Made by a program: the position numbers and the translations under genes. Of a DNA stretch of 57,811 nucleotides, positions 9,277 to 19,856 are shown in pieces (within the stretch, counting starts at the first letter, position 1; each line of letters starts with the position of its first letter). Under the pieces are notes generated by a model that was not told the origin of the DNA, did not search any database, and saw nothing but the letters and a program-made list of their open reading frames with translations. The DNA is from Gilliamella sp. Choc5-1 (GTDB lineage: Bacteria; Pseudomonadota; Gammaproteobacteria; Enterobacterales; Orbaceae). The stretch covers positions 1-57,811 of the forward strand of contig NZ_LZHH01000083.1 of assembly GCF_001690595.1 (NCBI RefSeq), in the 5' to 3' direction.

Positions 9277-9517
9277 GATTATTTCCTTTTGTTATTGAAA
9301 TTAAAGTTAGTTTACTCAAATATATTAAAAAATCTAACAGATGCTGATGTTCAATGTAATAGTTTTAACCGATTGTTCAAAAGTCAGAAATGATATGTAA
9401 AATATAAAGATTATTAATTTTAATATTCGGTGTGTTTTCATTTTTTAACGAGGTTATAATAAAAACAAGTAAATATTAGTAATGAAATATAAGGGAGATT
9501 TAATCCCCCTTTTAATC

Positions 9518-10882
9518 TTATTGTTCGAAAATTGTTTTATGTAGAATTTTAATAATTGACTCGGCATCATTGCTTTTTGCTAATAAGCAAAGATTGTGTG
9601 TACTTGCTCCATAACAGCAAAGCCTAATAATAAACTCATCTAATACACCAAACACTTCTTTTGGTATGCCTCGTGTTGAGGTTAAGTTATTGCCTATGAT
9701 CGCAATTAGTGCTAAGTCTTCCTCTACAGTTACATTACAAACTGTTGATAGTTCATTAAATAATTCTTTTGTTAATAAACTGTTACCGTTGGTGTTAGTA
9801 CCTGTGGTATCAATAGTTAATGCGACACTTACTTCTGATGTAGTAACTAAATCAACAGAAATATTATGCTTGGCTAATATCGTAAACACATTTGCAAGAA
9901 AACCTTGCGCATGTAACATATTTAAACTGGTTAGGGTTAGTAAAGTTTGTTTACGGCGTAATGCTAAAGCTCTAAATACGGGTAATTTAGATGTAATGCT
10001 GTTTGTGTTGTAAACAATTGTTCCTCCTTCTTGAGGCGCTTTGCTTGAACCAACAAAAACTGGGATATTGCTACGCACAGCGGGTACTAATGTTGCAGGG
10101 TGCAACACTTTTGCACCAAATGTTGCCATTTCTGTTGCTTCGGCAAAAGATATTTCATCAATACGTTTAGCCGCTGGAGTAATGCGCGGATCGTTAGTAT
10201 AAATTCCTGCCACATCAGTCCAAATGTCAATTTGAGTTGCATTTAATGCTTCACCTAATAAAGCAGCGGTATAGTCGCTACCACCGCGCCCTAAGGTTGT
10301 AGTTTTTCCTGAACTTTCACTACCTATAAATCCTTGTGTTACTATGATATTTTGATTGTTTAGTGATTTTAAATGTGCACAGCAAAGTTGTTTAATATCT
10401 TCAATTTTAGGTGTGGCTTTACCAAATTTATTATCAGTGCGCAATACTTTACGTACATCAAACCATGTAGTATTTTTTTGCTTTTCTTTTAATATCTCCA
10501 CAAAGAGTTTGGAAGACATTATTTCACCGTGACTAACAAGTTCATCAGTTAATGCTGGCGATGTAGCTAAACTTGCCGCTTCTGACAATGAGGCTATATT
10601 AGCAATGATTTGGTCTATTTCATTTCGGAGTTCGGGGTTTTCAGGTAGCTGTTCTAAGATGTTGTATTGGATAGATTGAATTTTTGCAATATGTTGAGAG
10701 CGAACATCGGTATCACGACCTTCTGCTAATGCAACTAACAAATTGGTCACGCCGGCAGATGCCGATAACACTACAACTTTAACATTAGGATTAGCGATTA
10801 CAATATTGGCACTATTTACCATTGCTGAATAATCGGCAACACTAGTACCACCAAATTTAGCAATTACAAATGATGTTTCCAT
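9518..10882 (-). CDS. lysC: Lysine-sensitive aspartokinase III
   Basis: A 454-residue kinase that phosphorylates aspartate, the first step toward lysine, diaminopimelate, threonine and methionine. The N-terminal kinase domain has KFGGTSVADYSAM, ATSPALTDELVSHGE and TTLGRGGSDYTAAL. Two C-terminal ACT domains (from about residue 300; HNISVDLVTTSEVSVAL, CCYGASTHNLCLL) form the lysine-binding regulatory unit. It resembles E. coli LysC (449 residues) throughout and has no homoserine dehydrogenase part, which excludes ThrA and MetL. A lysine riboswitch precedes the gene, so expression and activity both respond to lysine. Confidence 0.96.
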   Translation of the reverse strand: METSFVIAKFGGTSVADYSAMVNSANIVIANPNVKVVVLSASAGVTNLLVALAEGRDTDVRSQHIAKIQSIQYNILEQLPENPELRNEIDQIIANIASLSEAASLATSPALTDELVSHGEIMSSKLFVEILKEKQKNTTWFDVRKVLRTDNKFGKATPKIEDIKQLCCAHLKSLNNQNIIVTQGFIGSESSGKTTTLGRGGSDYTAALLGEALNATQIDIWTDVAGIYTNDPRITPAAKRIDEISFAEATEMATFGAKVLHPATLVPAVRSNIPVFVGSSKAPQEGGTIVYNTNSITSKLPVFRALALRRKQTLLTLTSLNMLHAQGFLANVFTILAKHNISVDLVTTSEVSVALTIDTTGTNTNGNSLLTKELFNELSTVCNVTVEEDLALIAIIGNNLTSTRGIPKEVFGVLDEFIIRLCCYGASTHNLCLLAKSNDAESIIKILHKTIFEQ

Positions 10883-10956
10883 GGATTCCTCATATTAAAA
10901 ATTTTTATTTTTAACAGAGTTAGAGCGGGCATGTTCTATTTACAATTAAAAAGTAC

Positions 10957-11132
10957 AAACCATGAAGCGCTCCACCTGTTAAGGTGACAACCCAAGGGAT
11001 TCAGCCCTTGCAGTCGATTTAATTACTTCTGGATGGGTAATCAAACCTCGGCATTACGTCCCCTCGATCATTTATTAGTGGTTCCAGTCCCTAAAATGAC
11101 TTACCTGAGTAATGCGCCTCTTCGTTTTGCAA
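10957..11132 (-). promoter_or_regulatory. Lysine riboswitch upstream of lysC
   Basis: The minus strand carries the conserved lysine (L-box) aptamer elements in order: GAAGAGGCGCAT, CAGGTAAG, GAGGGGACG, TGCCGAGG, GGGCTGAATCCC, GGGTTGTCACC and GGTGGAGCGCTTC. P1 closes by GAAG pairing with CTTC. The order and the core match the E. coli lysC leader. Between P1 and the ATG (10882) I see no T-run terminator, so control is more likely at translation initiation or RNA stability, as in E. coli. A TTGACA -35 lies at 11187-11182 (minus), with a weak -10. Confidence 0.93.
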
Positions 11133-11238
11133 CTTCTGTTACGAAATCAGCACTATATAGGATTAACGATTTTATTAATTGTGTCAATAGGTTAAAAGTT
11201 AAAAATTATTTAGTTGTAATATGGCAAAATGGAAAGAT

Positions 11239-11697
11239 CTATAGTTCTCGTTCAAACAATTCAATAATGGTTTGATATAATTTTTTTACAGTACATTCTT
11301 TAGTTGGTGTACTAAAGATTGTATCATCACCAGCAATTGAACCTAAAATACCTTCCGATTTACCAATTGAGTCTAGTAATCGAGCAATGAGTTGAGCTGC
11401 GCCTGGGCTAGTACGTATCACCACCATTGAGCTATTGAAATCAATATCAATCACTAAATTTTTTAATGGGCTACTAGTTGTTGGTACGCTTATTTCTGCA
11501 GGTAAACAATAGACCATTTCGGATTTTGCATTTCTGGTTCTTACCGCACCAAATTTGGTTAGCATACGTGAAACTTTTGATTGATTAATGTTATCAAATC
11601 CTTGTTCTTGTAACGCTTGTACGATTTCTACTTGTGAACTAAACTTCTCTTGACGAAGCATCTCTTTAAATGTTTTTGTGAGATTAGCTTGTTTCAT
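11239..11697 (-). CDS. argR: Arginine repressor
   Basis: A 152-residue arginine-dependent hexameric regulator. The N-terminal winged helix (about residues 1-75) contains EEIVQAL-like and [19 protein letters not shown] sequences that bind ARG boxes. The C-terminal domain contains [13 protein letters not shown] and [10 protein letters not shown], the arginine-binding and trimerisation motifs. Length matches E. coli ArgR (156). The lysC riboswitch transcript begins just after its stop on the same strand, so some readthrough into lysC is possible. Confidence 0.95.
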   Translation of the reverse strand: MKQANLTKTFKEMLRQEKFSSQVEIVQALQEQGFDNINQSKVSRMLTKFGAVRTRNAKSEMVYCLPAEISVPTTSSPLKNLVIDIDFNSSMVVIRTSPGAAQLIARLLDSIGKSEGILGSIAGDDTIFSTPTKECTVKKLYQTIIELFEREL

Positions 11698-11860
11698 AAT
11701 GTTCCTTGGCTTCTAATTTGTTACTCTTTACTACTAATAAATGTCGTTATAAGACTCATAATAAAGTCTAATTGATATTTAAACCAAAATAACTACTACC
11801 AATTTTAATGTATCAGTAGCAATTATTATATAAATAATTATGCGTTAAATATGCATAAAA

Positions 11861-12439
11861 TTAAAGTGTTGATTTAATAGCATCCTTCGGTCTATAAGAT
11901 TTCACTATTTGGTCATAGGTTTCAATATAAGGTCCTTCTAGTAGTTGTATACAATAAGGGATACTAGCAAATATGCCACTCACAATAACATTACCTTGAT
12001 CATCTTTAACACCCTCAAGTGTTTCTTTAATTGATTTTGGTCTACCAGGTAGGTTGATGATTAGACATTTTTTGCGAATAACACCAACTTGCCTAGATAA
12101 AATAGCAGTTGGTACAAAATGTAAACTGATCTGACGCATCTGCTCACCATAACCGGGCATTACACGATCAGCGATTGCTAATGTTGCATCTGGGGTTACG
12201 TCTCTAGTCGCAGGGCCTGTGCCACCAGTAGTTAAAATTAAATGGCAATGTTGATTATCAACAAGTTCACATAATGTTTGTTCAATAACAACTTGTTCAT
12301 CTGGAATAATATGGTTTTTGGTTGTAAATGGTGTTTTAAGTGCTGTTTGCAACCATGATATTAATGATGGTATGCCTTCATCTTGATAAATGTCGCTTGA
12401 TGCTCTATCTGACACTGAAACTAATCCAATCTTAAACAT
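11861..12439 (-). CDS. mog: Molybdopterin adenylyltransferase
   Basis: A 192-residue MogA-type enzyme that adenylates molybdopterin before molybdenum insertion in molybdenum-cofactor synthesis. The MoCF domain motif TTGGTGPATRDVTPDAT is intact, as are GYGEQMRQISLHFVPTAILSRQ and LPGRPKSIKE. E. coli Mog is 195 residues. No other molybdenum-cofactor gene is nearby. Confidence 0.95.
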   Translation of the reverse strand: MFKIGLVSVSDRASSDIYQDEGIPSLISWLQTALKTPFTTKNHIIPDEQVVIEQTLCELVDNQHCHLILTTGGTGPATRDVTPDATLAIADRVMPGYGEQMRQISLHFVPTAILSRQVGVIRKKCLIINLPGRPKSIKETLEGVKDDQGNVIVSGIFASIPYCIQLLEGPYIETYDQIVKSYRPKDAIKSTL

Positions 12440-12667
12440 GATACTTATTCCTTAAGCAATAACTTAGACGCAGATTGATAATTAAAGATACGTTATTAGT
12501 ACCTAATTAATAATATGTGTTCTATTTTAGAAATTATAATTTACTTATATTGATATAAATAAAACTAAACTAAAAAGCTTTTTACAATGATTGATTATAT
12601 TGTCGATTCATTTAACATGATATCATATTATTAAAATAACAATTGATTGACTTAGGATATATTATTC

Positions 12668-13612
12668 ATGCCATCAATTCCCGCACTTGAGTTAATCTCA
12701 CTCAAAAAAATTTATAAAAACGGTGTAGAAGCATTAAAAGGTATCGATTTAACTGTACAAGCTGGCGATTTTTATGCCTTACTAGGACCAAATGGTGCTG
12801 GTAAATCAACAACTATAGGTATTATTAGTTCATTAGTGACAAAAACTTATGGGCAAGTAAAAATCTTTGGTTACGACTTAGATACCGATGTTGTAAATGC
12901 AAAAAGACAATTAGGAATTGTACCGCAAGAATTCAATTTTAACCAATTTGAAGAAGTGTTACAAATAGTCACTAATCAAGGTGGTTATTATGGATTGCCC
13001 CGAAAAATCGCATTAGAGCGAGCCGAAAAATATTTGCGAGTTTTAGATTTGTGGGATAAACGCCATAGTCGAGCTAATATGCTATCAGGTGGAATGAAAA
13101 GGCGATTAATGATAGCCAGAGCTCTCGTGCATGAACCCAAATTATTAATTCTTGATGAACCGACTGCAGGCGTTGATATTGAATTACGCCGTTCTATGTG
13201 GGATTTTTTACGTGAAATCAATCGTCAAGGTATCACAATTATTTTAACCACACATTATTTAGAAGAGGCAGAAATGCTCTGTAGAAATATTGGTATTATT
13301 CAGAGCGGCAGATTGATAGCAAACTCATCAATGCGTGAGCTATTGGCTAAAAGCCAATCTGAAACAATTGTTATTGATTATGTGGCGACGCCTAAGCAAA
13401 TTGAGTTAAATGGCTATAATTATTCCGATGTTGAGCCTGGTATGTTGGAAGTGAAAGTAGATAAACAAAATGGATTAAATCAATTATTTGAACAATTAAA
13501 TAAACAAAATATTAAAGTAATCAGCGTACGAAATAAAGCGAATCGATTAGAAGAGTTATTTGTTGAGCTGTTGCATAGTGATACTAAACAAAAAGGTGGC
13601 ATTAATGAATAA
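12668..13612 (+). CDS. yadG: ABC transporter ATP-binding protein, YadG type
   Basis: A 314-residue ATPase of an ABC-2 exporter. Walker A is GPNGAGKST (near residue 40), the signature is LSGGMKRR, Walker B is LLILDEPTAG and the switch His follows in TTHYLEEAE. It is very similar to E. coli YadG (308 residues). The exported substrate is not established. The stop overlaps the start of yadH by 8 bases, indicating translational coupling. Confidence 0.93.
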   Translation: MPSIPALELISLKKIYKNGVEALKGIDLTVQAGDFYALLGPNGAGKSTTIGIISSLVTKTYGQVKIFGYDLDTDVVNAKRQLGIVPQEFNFNQFEEVLQIVTNQGGYYGLPRKIALERAEKYLRVLDLWDKRHSRANMLSGGMKRRLMIARALVHEPKLLILDEPTAGVDIELRRSMWDFLREINRQGITIILTTHYLEEAEMLCRNIGIIQSGRLIANSSMRELLAKSQSETIVIDYVATPKQIELNGYNYSDVEPGMLEVKVDKQNGLNQLFEQLNKQNIKVISVRNKANRLEELFVELLHSDTKQKGGINE

Positions 13613-14375
13613 TTTATATTGGATTGCCTTAAAAAGTATTTGGCGTAAAGAAGTAACCCGATTTTTAAGAATTTGGATCCAGACCTTAATTCCACCTGTT
13701 ATTACCATGTCGCTTTATTTTATTATCTTTGGTAATTTAATTGGCTCTCGTGTTGGTGGCATGGGCGGTTTTAGCTATATGGAATTTATTGTTCCAGGCT
13801 TAATAATGATGTCAGTAATTACTAATTCCTATACCAATGTTTGTTCATCTTTTTTTAGTGCTAAATTTCAACGTAATATTGAAGAAATATTGGTGGCACC
13901 AGTACCAACAAATATTCTTATTCTAGGATATGTCGGTGGTGGTGTAATGCGCGGTATTTTAACGGGTATTTTGGTTACTATTGTATCGCTATTTTTTGTT
14001 CGTTTTGATGTGCATTCTTGGTCGTTTGTTATTTTTACATTGCTATTGACCTCGATTTTATTTTCATTAGCAGGTCTACTCAATGCTGTATTTGCTAAGA
14101 CGTTTGATGATATAAGCATTATTCCAACATTTGTGTTAACACCATTAACTTATCTAGGTGGTGTTTTTTATTCAATTACAATGCTACCAACATTTTGGCA
14201 ATGGGTATCGAAAATTAATCCCATCGTTTATATGATTAACGGTTTTCGTTATGGATTTTTGGGAGTGTCAGACGTGCCGTTATGGATCACGTTTTCAATG
14301 CTAATTTTATTTGTGACTGTACTTTATGTAATTGCATGGCGACTGATTGATAGAGGACTAGGATTGAGAAGTTAA
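13605..14375 (+). CDS. yadH: ABC-2 transporter permease, YadH type
   Basis: A 256-residue inner-membrane permease partner of YadG, with about six hydrophobic segments and the ABC-2 pattern (MEFIVPGLIMMSVI, LTPLTYLGGVFYSITMLP, NPIVYMINGFRYGFLG). An upstream in-frame ATG at 13560 lies inside yadG. The ATG at 13605 gives the family-typical start MNNLYWIALKSIW and the usual overlap with yadG, so it is preferred. E. coli YadH is also 256 residues. Confidence 0.93.
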   Translation: MNNLYWIALKSIWRKEVTRFLRIWIQTLIPPVITMSLYFIIFGNLIGSRVGGMGGFSYMEFIVPGLIMMSVITNSYTNVCSSFFSAKFQRNIEEILVAPVPTNILILGYVGGGVMRGILTGILVTIVSLFFVRFDVHSWSFVIFTLLLTSILFSLAGLLNAVFAKTFDDISIIPTFVLTPLTYLGGVFYSITMLPTFWQWVSKINPIVYMINGFRYGFLGVSDVPLWITFSMLILFVTVLYVIAWRLIDRGLGLRS

Positions 14376-14399
14376 TTAAAGCTAGGGAATAGTAATTAA

Positions 14400-14420
14400 C
14401 CGCCGAATTTGTATCGGCGG
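14400..14420. terminator. GC-rich hairpin between yadH and eda
   Basis: CCGCCGA (14400-14406) pairs with TCGGCGG (14414-14420). It lies between convergent genes, 11 bases past the eda stop. There is no strong T-run on either side. A related palindrome is at 18459-18480. Confidence 0.5.
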
Positions 14421-14431
14421 AATAATATTAG

Positions 14432-15070
14432 CTACTGCGCACCAGCAACAGCTTCCTTAGCCATCTCAGTGATTTTAGTAAAATCACCTTTCGCTATGGC
14501 ATCAGTTGGAATAAACCAAGTTCCACCAACACATAGTACATTATTAAGTGCCAAATAATCACGGTAATTTTTAGGATTTACACCGCCCGTAGGGCAAAAC
14601 TTCATGTATTTACAAGGACCTGAAAATGCTTTTAATGCTGCAACTCCGCCATTGATTTCAGCTGGGAAGAATTTTAATGCCGTTAAACCATATTCTTGTG
14701 CTTTTAATAATTCAGAAATAGTTGCAATACCGGGAATAACAGGAATAGGGCCTGCAACTGCAGCTTCTAAAATAGCATCGGTAATTCCTGGTGTAATAAC
14801 AAACTCTACACCAGCTTCAGTAACCTGTTTTAGTTGTTCAACACTAGTTACTGTTCCTGCTCCTACAATTGCATCAGGAACTTCTTTGATGATTTTCTTA
14901 ATTGCCTCAATCGCACAAGCTGTTCTTAATGTTACTTCCAGTACCTTCACTCCGCCAGCAATAAGAGCTTTAGCTAGTGGTACAGCATCCTCAATTCGTT
15001 CAATAACGATAACCGGAACCACAGGCCCCATGGTTAAAATTTCTTCAGCACTTCGTTTCCATTTTTTCAT
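14432..15070 (-). CDS. eda: KDPG/KHG aldolase
   Basis: A 212-residue class I aldolase splitting 2-keto-3-deoxy-6-phosphogluconate into pyruvate and glyceraldehyde 3-phosphate; it also acts on 4-hydroxy-2-oxoglutarate. The Schiff-base Lys is in ALKFFPAE and the catalytic Glu in [17 protein letters not shown] and [14 protein letters not shown] complete the barrel signature. E. coli Eda is 213 residues. edd, usually the neighbour, is absent here, so the gene may serve hexuronate or gluconate breakdown through genes elsewhere. Confidence 0.95.
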   Translation of the reverse strand: MKKWKRSAEEILTMGPVVPVIVIERIEDAVPLAKALIAGGVKVLEVTLRTACAIEAIKKIIKEVPDAIVGAGTVTSVEQLKQVTEAGVEFVITPGITDAILEAAVAGPIPVIPGIATISELLKAQEYGLTALKFFPAEINGGVAALKAFSGPCKYMKFCPTGGVNPKNYRDYLALNNVLCVGGTWFIPTDAIAKGDFTKITEMAKEAVAGAQ

Positions 15071-15108
15071 TTGTTTCTACCTATACCTTATTAATACTTA
15101 AATAAAGT

Positions 15109-15135
15109 AATAATCCCTAATAAAAAGGGATTATT
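15109..15135 (-). terminator. accBC terminator
   Basis: AATAATCCC (15109-15117) pairs with GGGATTATT (15127-15135), directly after the accC stop at 15139. Confidence 0.6.
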
Positions 15136-15138
15136 TTG

Positions 15139-16491
15139 TTATTCATAAATACCTAATTTCTTTTCTAAATAATGAATATTTGTACCACCTTTTTGGAAGC
15201 TCTTATCGTTCATAATTTCAATATGAAGATCAATATTGGTTTTGATTCCATCAATAACTAGTTCTGCTAACGCATTTTTCATACGAGCTATAGCAACTTC
15301 ACGTGTTTCACCATAAGCAATTAATTTACCAATCATTGAGTCATAGTAAGGTGGGACACTGTAACCAGCATAAATATGCGATTCCCAACGAATTCCAAAG
15401 CCACCTGGTGCATGGAAGCGAGTGATTTTTCCTGGTGATGGCATAAAAGATTTGGGATCTTCAGCATTAATTCTACATTCAATCGCATGACCTTTAATTT
15501 CAATATCACTTTGTTTAATTGAAAGTGGTTTGCCGGCTGCAATTAAAATTTGTTCCCTAATTAGATCAACTCCGGTTATCATTTCAGTAACAGGATGTTC
15601 TACTTGAATACGGGTATTCATTTCAATGAAATAAAATTCGCCATTTTCAAATAAAAATTCGAATGTGCCAGCTCCTCGGTAGCCAATCTCGATACATGCA
15701 TTAACGCAACGCTCACCGATGAATTTACGCATTTTAGGTGTAATACCAACAGCAGGTGCTTCTTCAACAACTTTCTGATGTCGTCTTTGCATTGAGCAGT
15801 CTCGTTCACCTAAATAAACTGCATTTCCTTGACCATCAGAAAGTACTTGGATTTCAATATGACGTGGATTTTCAAGGAATTTTTCCATGTAAACCATATC
15901 ATTGTTGAAAGCAGTTTTGGCCTCTAACTTGGTCATTTTGATAGATTGTTCAAGATCATTTTCTTCACGAACAATACGCATGCCTCGTCCGCCACCGCCA
16001 CCAGAAGCTTTAATAATAACAGGATAGCCGATTTGCTTGGCAATTTGTTTATTAATTTCAATATCACTACTTAGAGGGCCATCTGAACCAGGTACACAAG
16101 GAACCCCTGCTTTTTTCATGGCGTGAATTGCTGATACTTTATCTCCCATAAGGCGAATAGTATCAGGTTTAGGACCAACAAAAATAAATCCAGATCGTTC
16201 AACTTGCTCAGCAAAATCTGCATTTTCAGATAAGAAACCATAACCTGGATGAATAGCAGCTGATCCAGTTACTTCCGCAGCTGAAATTAATGCAGGAACG
16301 TTAAGGTAACTTTTTGCTGAAGCTGCTGAGCCAATACAGACGGTTTCATCTGCAAGTAATACATGTTTTAAGTCTTTATCTGCCGTAGAGTGAACGGCGA
16401 CAGTTTTTATTCCAAGTTCTTTACATGCTCGTAAGATACGTAGAGCTATTTCTCCACGATTCGCAATAAGAATTTTATCAAGCATATTCAA
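15139..16491 (-). CDS. accC: Acetyl-CoA carboxylase, biotin carboxylase subunit
   Basis: A 450-residue ATP-grasp enzyme that carboxylates biotin on AccB, the first step of fatty-acid synthesis. Visible are the N-terminal [19 protein letters not shown], the ATP-binding glycine loop [14 protein letters not shown], the catalytic region [18 protein letters not shown] and the C-terminal [17 protein letters not shown]. coli AccC is 449 residues. It is encoded 33 bases after accB as the usual accBC operon. Confidence 0.97.
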   Translation of the reverse strand: MNMLDKILIANRGEIALRILRACKELGIKTVAVHSTADKDLKHVLLADETVCIGSAASAKSYLNVPALISAAEVTGSAAIHPGYGFLSENADFAEQVERSGFIFVGPKPDTIRLMGDKVSAIHAMKKAGVPCVPGSDGPLSSDIEINKQIAKQIGYPVIIKASGGGGGRGMRIVREENDLEQSIKMTKLEAKTAFNNDMVYMEKFLENPRHIEIQVLSDGQGNAVYLGERDCSMQRRHQKVVEEAPAVGITPKMRKFIGERCVNACIEIGYRGAGTFEFLFENGEFYFIEMNTRIQVEHPVTEMITGVDLIREQILIAAGKPLSIKQSDIEIKGHAIECRINAEDPKSFMPSPGKITRFHAPGGFGIRWESHIYAGYSVPPYYDSMIGKLIAYGETREVAIARMKNALAELVIDGIKTNIDLHIEIMNDKSFQKGGTNIHYLEKKLGIYE

Positions 16492-16524
16492 TCTCTTAAT
16501 CGTATTGTCAATAATAAATTCAGA

Positions 16525-16977
16525 TTATTCAATAATGAATAGTGGCTGATCAAATTCAACTGGTTGACCATTTTCAACCAATATGGCTTTTATTGTACCA
16601 GCTTTTTCTGATTCAATTTGGTTCATCATTTTCATCGCTTCAACGATGCAAAGCACATCGCCAACATTTACTGTTTGGCCAATTTCAACAAAAGCTTTTG
16701 ATTCTGGGCTAGGTGTACGATAAAAAGTTCCAACCATTGGGGATTTAATTGTTGTACCATCAGTTACCACATTATCAGTTACAACTTCTGTTTGGACGGT
16801 TGGAGCAACAACAGGAGCTGGTTGAGGAATTTGAATATTTTGTACTGGCGCAGAATAGTTTGTAGTAGGAGCAGCACGACTAATACGAACAGATTCCTCA
16901 CCTTCAGAAATTTCAAGCTCTGAAATACCTGACTCTTCAACTAATTCAATTAATTTTTTAATTTTGCGTATATCCAT
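16525..16977 (-). CDS. accB: Biotin carboxyl carrier protein
   Basis: A 150-residue carrier that shuttles carboxybiotin between AccC and AccAD. The N-terminus [17 protein letters not shown] is typical. A Pro/Val/Thr-rich linker (about residues 35-70) precedes the biotinyl domain, with the modified Lys in [13 protein letters not shown]. coli AccB is 156 residues. It is first in the accBC operon and divergent from mreB. Confidence 0.96.
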   Translation of the reverse strand: MDIRKIKKLIELVEESGISELEISEGEESVRISRAAPTTNYSAPVQNIQIPQPAPVVAPTVQTEVVTDNVVTDGTTIKSPMVGTFYRTPSPESKAFVEIGQTVNVGDVLCIVEAMKMMNQIESEKAGTIKAILVENGQPVEFDQPLFIIE

Positions 16978-18394
<1,417 letters not shown>

Positions 18395-18458
18395 TTAATA
18401 AGTTATTGTTGATTAGTTTTATTTTGATAAAACAATAAGCATGCATATCATATTTTCC

Positions 18459-18480
18459 CCGCCGACAATCGTGTCGGCGG
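18459..18480. repeat. GC-rich palindrome in the mreB-mreC gap
   Basis: CCGCCGACA pairs with TGTCGGCGG across an ATCG loop. It is not followed by a T-run, so it may be a weak attenuator, an mRNA stabiliser or a REP-like element. The arms share CCGCCGA/TCGGCGG with the hairpin at 14400-14420. Confidence 0.55.
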
Positions 18481-18533
18481 AGTCATATTTTGAAATAATT
18501 AGATCTTGAGCTTTAAACAGGTAAGTACCGGCA

Positions 18534-19376
18534 ATGAAATTACTTTTTTCTAAACGCTCCCCTCTTAGTGTACAATTATTTACTTCTCTGGCGTTAGCCT
18601 TGGTTCTAATTGTATTAGATATCAATTATCGTCCATTTAAAGAAATTCGTTATTATTTAGATACCCTTATTTCTCCTCTATATTATGTTTCCAATGCACC
18701 AAAGTCGTCGTTTGATTCTCTTTACGAGATGTCCAAAACACGAGAAACATTAATAAATGAAAATGCAAATTTGCATGCAGACTTATTACAACACAAAAAT
18801 GATTTATTGTTACTTGAGCATTTAAAACATGAAAATGATAGACTTCGTGAATTGTTAGGTTCTCCTTTAAGGCATGATGAACAGAAGATGGCAGCACAAG
18901 TATTGCTTATAGATACTGATCCTTATGTTTATCAATTTGTTGTAAATAAAGGTAAACAAGATGGTGTTTATGTTGGGCAACCTGTCGTTGATGAAAAAGG
19001 GATTGTAGGGCAAATTTATGAAACAGCCCAATCTACTAGTCGTGCAATTTTATTGTGCGATTATCAACATGCAATTCCTGTACAAGTGCTAAGAAATGAT
19101 ATAAGCATGGTTGCAGTGGGTAATGGGTGTAGTAATGATTTAACATTAGAATTTTTATCTAATAACGTTGATATCAAAGTTGGAGATGTTTTAGTTACTT
19201 CAGGACTTGATGGCCGTTTTCCTGAAGGATATCCAGTAGCAGTGGTAAGCTCAGTAAAACTTGATATTACAGATGCAACTCCTGTTATTACAGCTACACC
19301 TACAGCTGATTTGAAACGCTTACGTTATTTATTATTGTTGTGGGGAAATCAAGGAGTAAAACATGAGGGCTCGTAA
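18534..19376 (+). CDS. mreC: Rod shape-determining protein MreC
   Basis: A 280-residue bitopic inner-membrane protein linking MreB to the RodA-PBP2 cell-wall synthases. It has one membrane helix (about residues 14-31), a periplasmic coiled coil (about 60-105) and the two beta domains (LVTSGLDGRFPEGYPVAVVSSV). It ends at RLRYLLLLWG plus about 11 residues, so it lacks the long Pro/Ala-rich tail of E. coli MreC (367). The stop overlaps the mreD start by 14 bases. Confidence 0.95.
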   Translation: MKLLFSKRSPLSVQLFTSLALALVLIVLDINYRPFKEIRYYLDTLISPLYYVSNAPKSSFDSLYEMSKTRETLINENANLHADLLQHKNDLLLLEHLKHENDRLRELLGSPLRHDEQKMAAQVLLIDTDPYVYQFVVNKGKQDGVYVGQPVVDEKGIVGQIYETAQSTSRAILLCDYQHAIPVQVLRNDISMVAVGNGCSNDLTLEFLSNNVDIKVGDVLVTSGLDGRFPEGYPVAVVSSVKLDITDATPVITATPTADLKRLRYLLLLWGNQGVKHEGS

Positions 19377-19845
19377 TCGAATATTTATCATTTGGATAAC
19401 GCTATTTATTGGCTTATGTTTACAAACTATTCCTTGGTCATCATATAGTATATTTAAACCACATATACTAATGCTTATTTTGGCTTATTGGTTAATTGCA
19501 CTTCCTCATCGGGTTGGGATTGGCACGGCTTTTGTGTTTGGTGCTTTGAACGATCTATGTACTGGTTCAATTTCGGGGATCCATGCTTTTATTTATTCAT
19601 TTATTGCTTATTTACTAGTTTTTAAATTCCAATTGATACGTAATTTAGCGTTATGGCAACAGTCGTTTATCATCTTTGGGATATCGATATGTTATAATTT
19701 ACTGGTATTTTTATTTCAAGTCTGTATTTATCATACTATAACAATATCGCCATTGATTTTTATATCAAGCTGTATAGATAGTCTATTATGGATTGGTATC
19801 TATTTATTTTTACGACTAATAAGACGGAGCTTTGCTATAAACTAA
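19363..19845 (+). CDS. mreD: Rod shape-determining protein MreD
   Basis: A 160-residue inner-membrane protein with about five hydrophobic helices, a partner of MreC in the elongasome. The family pattern KPHILMLILAYWLIALPHRVGIGTA and DLCTGSISGIHAFIYS is clear. E. coli MreD is 162 residues. Translation is coupled to mreC by overlap. Confidence 0.95.
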   Translation: MRARNRIFIIWITLFIGLCLQTIPWSSYSIFKPHILMLILAYWLIALPHRVGIGTAFVFGALNDLCTGSISGIHAFIYSFIAYLLVFKFQLIRNLALWQQSFIIFGISICYNLLVFLFQVCIYHTITISPLIFISSCIDSLLWIGIYLFLRLIRRSFAIN

Positions 19846-19856
19846 AAGAGAATCTT

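Noticed and set aside
9666-10013. Plus-strand ORF of 115 codons
   Set aside because: Antisense of the conserved lysC coding region.
11033-11275. Plus-strand ORF of 80 codons between lysC and argR
   Set aside because: It lies on the complement of the lysine riboswitch and has no ribosome site or recognisable product.
11836-11863. Possible ARG box (ATGCGTTAAATATGCATAAA) near the mog stop
   Set aside because: The match to the ARG box consensus is weak and it lies about 140 bases from the argR start, so it is not reported as a site.
14604-15101. Plus-strand ORF of 165 codons
   Set aside because: Antisense shadow of eda, with a Thr/Ala/Ser-rich composition typical of reverse reading.
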